From positions 6,014,001 to 6,078,000 of the forward strand of contig NZ_CP108484.1 of the NCBI RefSeq assembly GCF_036226505.1: a DNA stretch of 64,000 nt, given 5' to 3'. The position numbers and the translations under genes were made by a program. The DNA is from Kitasatospora sp. NBC_01246. GTDB taxonomy: Bacteria; Actinomycetota; Actinomycetes; Streptomycetales; Streptomycetaceae. The notes beneath the pieces were generated by a model. The model saw nothing but the letters and a program-made list of their open reading frames with translations, did no database searches and was not told the DNA's origin. This document shows positions 60,319 to 64,000 of the stretch, one piece after another; the stretch's first letter is position 1, and every line of letters starts with the position of its first letter.

Positions 60319-61751
60319 CGCAGACTCCCGGTCGGCAGGTCTCGGACGTCGGTGCCAACGCTCGCGAGGTGCCGGAGGATTTCCGGCCCGAGGTTGGTGA
60401 CGTCACCGGCGCCCATGGTGAGCAGCAGGTCGCCCGGGCGGGTCAGGCCCGCCAGCAGGGCGGGGGCGGCGTCGAACGCGTGCTCGGCGGTGACCTCGGC
60501 GCCGGCCCGCTTCGCCGCGTCGATGATCAGCTCGCTGGTGACGCCGGGGATCGGGTCCTCGCGGGCGGGGTAGATGTCCAGCACCACCGAGGCGTCGGCC
60601 AGGGCGAGCGCCCGGCCCATCTCCTCGGCGAGCTGCTGGGTGCGGCTGAACAGGTGCGGCTGGAAGACCACGAGCACCCGCCCGGCGCCGTCCAGGCCCT
60701 CCCGGATCGCCTCCAGGTCGGCGGTCATCTCGGTGGGGTGGTGGGCGTAGGAGTCGATCACCTGGACGCCGGCCGCCTCGCCCTTGAGCTGGAGCCGCCG
60801 CCGCACGCCGGTGTAGGCGCCGAGCGCCTTGGCGAGGTCGGCGGCCGGCACGCCCAGGGCGACGCCGGCGGCCAGCGCCGCGACCGCGTTGTGGGCGTAG
60901 TGCCGGCCGGGCACCGAGACGGTGAAGGTCAGCTCGGCGCCGTCCAGCCGGACGGTGACCTCGCTGGTCATGCCGTGCGCGACCACCGACAGCACGCGGA
61001 CGTCGGCGTCCTCGGCCGCGCCCACGGTGACGACGTTCAGGCCCTCGCGGCCGGCCACCCGGGAGGTCAGCTCGCGGGCGCCGTCGTGGTCGGCGGAGAC
61101 CACCAGGGTGCCGCCGGGGGCGATCCGGCCGACGAAGGTCTCGAAGGACTCGTAGATCTCCTCGATCGAGGCGTAGTTCGCGTGGTGGTCGAGCTCGACG
61201 TTGAGCACGATCGCCACCTCGGGCGCGTACTTGTGGAAGCTGCGGTCGCTCTCGTCGGCCTCCGCGACGAAGATCTCGCCGGTGCCGTGGTGGGCGTTGG
61301 AGCCGGGCGCGTCGAGGTCGCCGCCGATCGCGTACGAGGGGTCGAGGCCCAGCTCGCCGAGGGCGACGGCGAGCATGCTGGTGGTGGTGGTCTTGCCGTG
61401 GGTGCCGGCCACGGCCAGCGCCCGGCGGCCGCCCATCAGCGCGGCCAGCGCGTCGGAGCGGTGGACCACCGGGACGCCCCGCTCGCGGGCGGTGGCCAGC
61501 TCCGGGTTGTCCGCGCGGATGGCGCTGGACACGACCACGCTGCTGACACCGTCCGGCACGTGCTCGGCGGCGTGGCCGATGTGCACGACGGCGCCGAGCG
61601 CGCGCAGCGCCAGGACGGTCTCGGACTCCTTGGAGTCGCTGCCGGAGACGCTGGCGCCGCGCACCGCGAGGATCTTCGCCAGGCCGGACATCCCGGCGCC
61701 GCCGATACCGATGAAGTGCGGGGCGTGCAGGTCGTGCGCGGCGTCGTTCAA
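60315..61751 (-). CDS. murC: UDP-N-acetylmuramate-L-alanine ligase
   Basis: A 478-residue Mur ligase. The TTG at 61751 (NDAAHDLHAPHF) follows CGGAG by about 9 nt; the upstream in-frame sequence is not protein-like. The UDP-binding GIGGAGMSGLAKIL lies near 14-27 and the ATP loop VAGTHGKTTTTSML near 110-123. EADESDRSFHKY lies near 158, and VIDSYAHHPTEM near 340 covers the Mur C-terminal domain. It adds L-Ala to UDP-MurNAc in cytoplasmic peptidoglycan synthesis. The gene lies outside a division/cell-wall cluster and is coupled to msrB, an arrangement also found in other streptomycetes as I recall. Confidence 0.96.
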   Translation of the reverse strand: MNDAAHDLHAPHFIGIGGAGMSGLAKILAVRGASVSGSDSKESETVLALRALGAVVHIGHAAEHVPDGVSSVVVSSAIRADNPELATARERGVPVVHRSDALAALMGGRRALAVAGTHGKTTTTSMLAVALGELGLDPSYAIGGDLDAPGSNAHHGTGEIFVAEADESDRSFHKYAPEVAIVLNVELDHHANYASIEEIYESFETFVGRIAPGGTLVVSADHDGARELTSRVAGREGLNVVTVGAAEDADVRVLSVVAHGMTSEVTVRLDGAELTFTVSVPGRHYAHNAVAALAAGVALGVPAADLAKALGAYTGVRRRLQLKGEAAGVQVIDSYAHHPTEMTADLEAIREGLDGAGRVLVVFQPHLFSRTQQLAEEMGRALALADASVVLDIYPAREDPIPGVTSELIIDAAKRAGAEVTAEHAFDAAPALLAGLTRPGDLLLTMGAGDVTNLGPEILRHLASVGTDVRDLPTGSLR

Positions 61752-61829
61752 GGCAAGGCTCCGTACGGGCGGGGGCAGACAAGGGGCAGAGCGGGTACAG
61801 CGGGTACGTCGGTCGGCGGACCAACGGGC

Positions 61830-61864
61830 GAATCGTCCTCGCGGACGGGCCGCAAGGACGATTC
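61830..61864. terminator. hairpin terminator
   Basis: A 10-bp perfect outer stem (61830-61839 with 61855-61864), one mismatch and a 4-bp inner stem with a 5-nt loop lie just after the leftward small gene ending at 61885 and before murC. Confidence 0.65.
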
Positions 61865-61884
61865 TGCACCACCGGCGGGTCGGG

Positions 61885-62346
61885 TCAGGAGTCGCTGGCG
61901 AACAGTCGCAGGACGGGGACACCCACCTTGTGCCGGGCCTGGGAGGCCCAGTCGCGGTGGAAGAACTCCTCCACGAAGTGCGGCGAGGTGAGCACCACGA
62001 CCTCGTCGGCCCGGTGCTCCTCGACCACCGCGCGCAGCCGGTCCAGCGGCTTCTCCTCGACCAGCTCGCCGATCGCCTCCGCGCCGGCCTGGCGCAGGTG
62101 GCGCAGGCTGTGGGCGAGCGATTCGCCGGCCACCGTCGGCTCGTGCTCGGACTCGTCGTGCTCGCGCACCACCTTGTCGAGGTGGCCGAGGGCGACGTCG
62201 TCCAGCGCCCTCAGCAGCTCGTCCTGTCTGCCGCGCGGCTGCATCAGGACGACGAAGGACACCTTCTCGTCGCTGTGGAGCGTGGTGACGAGCTCCACAT
62301 CGGCGTCGGAGAGCGCCTTTTCGATCATCAGTACCGTCTTGAACAC
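61885..62346 (-). CDS. conserved actinobacterial protein of unknown function
   Basis: A 153-residue soluble protein. The GTG at 62346 follows GGAAGGGA by 7 nt; the longer frame upstream is unlikely. It starts FKTVLMIEKALSDADVELV and contains a central VVEEHRADEVVVLTSPHFVEEFF (near 115-138), ending VGVPVLRLFASDS. The alternating beta/alpha pattern with a C-terminal hydrophobic strand resembles a universal-stress-protein or related Rossmann-like fold, but the USP ATP motif (GxxGxxxxGS/T) is absent. It lies between murC and a RibD-like gene, all leftward, with its own hairpin. Function unknown. Confidence 0.82.
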   Translation of the reverse strand: MFKTVLMIEKALSDADVELVTTLHSDEKVSFVVLMQPRGRQDELLRALDDVALGHLDKVVREHDESEHEPTVAGESLAHSLRHLRQAGAEAIGELVEEKPLDRLRAVVEEHRADEVVVLTSPHFVEEFFHRDWASQARHKVGVPVLRLFASDS

Positions 62347-62475
62347 GTGAGTCCCTTCCAGTGACCGGCCCCCGGGCCCCGGCATCGCATCCCATACTGC
62401 CCGGCGGGAAGCTTTCCGCATGCTGCCCCGCGACCCGGCGGGCCACGCGGGTGGAGCTCCCGAAGGAGAGCGGGA

Positions 62476-63276
62476 TCACTGTCCGGCGGTCACGGGGGCC
62501 GGTGACGCGGCTTGCGGGTGAAGACGCAGGTAGCGGGTGAAGAGGAATCCTTTCTGCTCGATCAATGAGACCAGTCGCATCCGCTGCACGTCAGGCATTT
62601 CCGCATCGTGGATGATGCGCGGCGCGTCGCCGGCCGTGATCAGCGGTGCCACCGACAGGCACAGCTCGTCCAGCAGGTCCGCGGCGGCCAGCTGCCCCAG
62701 CAGCCGCGGACCGCCCTCGCTCAGCAGCCTCGTCCACCCCCGCTCGGCCAGGGCCGCGACCGCGGCGGGCAGGTCCACCGAGCCCTTCCCGGCCACCACC
62801 ACGTCGGCCACCTCGGCCACCGCCCGGCGGCTGCGCGCCGGCGCGTCCTCGGTGGTGATCACCACCGTCCGCACCAGCGGCTCGGTGAACAGCGGCGCCG
62901 CGAGGTCAAGCCCCAGCGAGCGACTGACGATCGCGATGACCGGGGCCGGGGCCTGCCCGGCCGCCGCCCGCGCCGCGGCGAAGTCGGCGCGGGCCCGGCC
63001 CGGCCGGTACCCCTCGGCGCGGACCGTCTCGGCGCCCACCAGCACCACGTCCGACAGCGCCCGCAGCACTCCGAAGATCCGTTTGTCGGCGTCCCCCGAG
63101 AGCCCCTCGGACAGGCCCGCCAGCTTCGCCCCGCCGTCCAGGCCGGCCACCATGTTGGCCCGCAGCCACGGCCGGCCGTGATTCACCTGCTCGGGGTACG
63201 CGTAGACGGCGGCGAGCGACTCCAGCGACGCGGGATCGGCGAACGGCCGGGACAGCGGACTGATCAACTGTTGCAT
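62476..63276 (-). CDS. pyrimidine reductase family protein (RibD C-terminal domain)
   Basis: A 266-residue stand-alone RibD C-terminal/DHFR-like domain. Signatures are RPWLRANMVAGLDGGAKLAG near 35-54 (substrate and NADPH loop), VVLVGAETVRAEGYRPGR near 77-94, LLSEGGPRLLGQLAAADLLDELCLSVAPLI near 188-217, and a C-terminal RYLRL. Such proteins reduce 5-amino-6-ribosylaminouracil 5'-phosphate or related pterin/flavin precursors. No deaminase domain is present. It is divergent from the zapE gene. The exact substrate is uncertain because streptomycetes also carry a full RibD. Confidence 0.9.
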   Translation of the reverse strand: MQQLISPLSRPFADPASLESLAAVYAYPEQVNHGRPWLRANMVAGLDGGAKLAGLSEGLSGDADKRIFGVLRALSDVVLVGAETVRAEGYRPGRARADFAAARAAAGQAPAPVIAIVSRSLGLDLAAPLFTEPLVRTVVITTEDAPARSRRAVAEVADVVVAGKGSVDLPAAVAALAERGWTRLLSEGGPRLLGQLAAADLLDELCLSVAPLITAGDAPRIIHDAEMPDVQRMRLVSLIEQKGFLFTRYLRLHPQAASPAPVTAGQ

Positions 63277-63349
63277 GCCGTCCAGTCTCGTCGCCCGGGG
63301 CCCGGCGATCCACCGGCGGCCCTCGGCCCGAGCGGTGCGCCGGCAGGCG

Positions 63350-63355
63350 TACCCT
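63350..63355 (+). promoter_or_regulatory. candidate -10 element of zapE (leaderless)
   Basis: TACCCT fits the streptomycete TAnnnT pattern and ends 9 nt before the GTG start, so the transcript would begin at or next to the start codon. No -35 of note was found and no ribosome binding site precedes the GTG. Confidence 0.35.
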
Positions 63356-63363
63356 CTAGTACC

Positions 63364-64000
63364 GTGCCCGCAGCCCCACTCCCCGACGCGCCGACCGAGC
63401 CGATAGCGACCGCAGACGTGGCCACCGCTCCCCTCGCGCTCACCGACCGGCGCCCCGTCGTCCCCGCCGAGCGCCTGGTGGCCGAGATGGTCCCGCCACC
63501 GCGCTTTTCCCTCGTCAGCTTCGGAACGTACCTCCCGGACCCGAACCAGCCCAGCCAGTACGAGGCGGTCCAGGTCCTGGAGCAGTTCGCCGGCACGCTC
63601 AACGCCGGAGACGGCGGCGCCCCCAAGCGCAGCTGGTTCCGCCGTACGGCCCCCGTGCCCACCGGCCCGGCCGGCGTCTACCTGGACGGCGGCTACGGCG
63701 TCGGCAAGACCCACCTGCTGGCCTCGCTCTGGCACGCCGCCCCCGGCCCCAAGGCGTTCGGCACCTTCGTCGAGCTGACCAACCTGGTCGGCGCGCTCGG
63801 CTTCCAGCAGGCCGTCCGGACCCTCTCCGACCACCGCCTGCTCTGCATCGACGAGTTCGAGCTGGACGACCCGGGCGACACGGTGCTGGTCTCCACCCTG
63901 CTCGGCCGCCTGGTCGACAACGGCGTCAAGCTCTGCGCCACCTCGAACACCCTGCCGGAGAAGCTCGGCGAGGGCCGGTTCGCCGCCGCCGACTTCCTGC
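63364..64000 (+). CDS. zapE: cell division protein ZapE/AFG1-type ATPase (3' end cut by window)
   Basis: 212 residues are visible and the gene continues past the window. The N-terminus contains RLVAEMVPPPRFSLVSFGTYLPDPNQPSQ near 38-65. The AFG1-type P loop is YLDGGYGVGKTHLLASLWH near 103-121 and Walker B LLCIDEFELDDPGD near 159-172. The sensor-1 region is CATSNTLPEKLGEG near 191-204. AFG1/ZapE proteins are AAA+ ATPases linked to Z-ring function in proteobacteria; in actinobacteria the role is less clear. GTG start, divergent from the RibD-like gene. Confidence 0.93.
   Translation, partial: MPAAPLPDAPTEPIATADVATAPLALTDRRPVVPAERLVAEMVPPPRFSLVSFGTYLPDPNQPSQYEAVQVLEQFAGTLNAGDGGAPKRSWFRRTAPVPTGPAGVYLDGGYGVGKTHLLASLWHAAPGPKAFGTFVELTNLVGALGFQQAVRTLSDHRLLCIDEFELDDPGDTVLVSTLLGRLVDNGVKLCATSNTLPEKLGEGRFAAADFL

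Noticed and set aside
1..64000. tRNA, rRNA, riboswitch or prophage genes
   Set aside because: No cloverleaf, rRNA-like sequence, known riboswitch core, integrase or phage structural gene was recognised by eye; a covariance-model scan could still find small RNAs.

Overview
The window is very GC-rich actinobacterial chromosome from the family Streptomycetaceae (Streptomyces, Kitasatospora or Streptacidiphilus). The evidence is strong GC bias at third codon positions, frequent GTG and TTG starts, ATGA/GTGA translational coupling, the sporulation regulator gene whiI, a complete conservon (cvnABCDE) and a chitosan-oligosaccharide csnR-K operon. No rRNA, tRNA, CRISPR array, insertion sequence or prophage was seen. 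The gene at the left edge (SpoIIE-type phosphatase) and the one at the right edge (ZapE-type ATPase) are cut by the window.

Layout. 1-9.3 kb: SpoIIE-like phosphatase, then an HSL-type esterase, an AurF-like diiron oxygenase, a ferredoxin-fused NADP reductase, an SDR and a tandem GNAT; two short tandem DNA repeats lie between these genes. 9.5-17 kb: leftward operon csnR-csnE-csnF-csnG-csnH-csnK with a recognisable promoter and repressor site. 17-31 kb: MscS-like channel, HNH nuclease, a very large GH84-like secreted or anchored glycosidase, malQ, a small membrane protein, pepN and a membrane-anchored beta-propeller protein. 31.4-36.5 kb: Rok7B7-like regulator, dxs, GT39-like membrane protein. 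36.6-48.3 kb: fadB-fadA, RNase D, whiI with a sigma-WhiG-type promoter, a DUF3000 gene, hemE, a DUF4349 lipoprotein, hemG-hemQ. 48.4-51.8 kb: leftward four-gene operon containing a DUF692/MNIO-type oxidase, a short SCO6045-like partner and two TIGR04222-type membrane proteins, one with an 81-residue Ser/Gly/Cys tail. 52-55 kb: GNAT, an unknown membrane-anchored protein, an MBL hydrolase. 55.1-59.9 kb: conservon ending in a CYP157-like P450. 59.9-64 kb: msrB-murC, a small unknown, a RibD-like reductase, zapE.

Most of this is conserved streptomycete backbone. From memory of Streptomyces coelicolor, the left half resembles the SCO264x-SCO266x neighbourhood and the part from 31.4 kb onward resembles SCO6008-SCO606x, so a rearrangement boundary probably lies near 31.1-31.5 kb. 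The best candidate for an undescribed system is the MNIO/TIGR04222 operon (48.4-51.8 kb). The oxidase keeps a full set of putative iron ligands, and the Cys-rich tail of the neighbouring membrane protein is a plausible modification substrate. Strong hairpins (11-24 bp stems) separate most transcription units.
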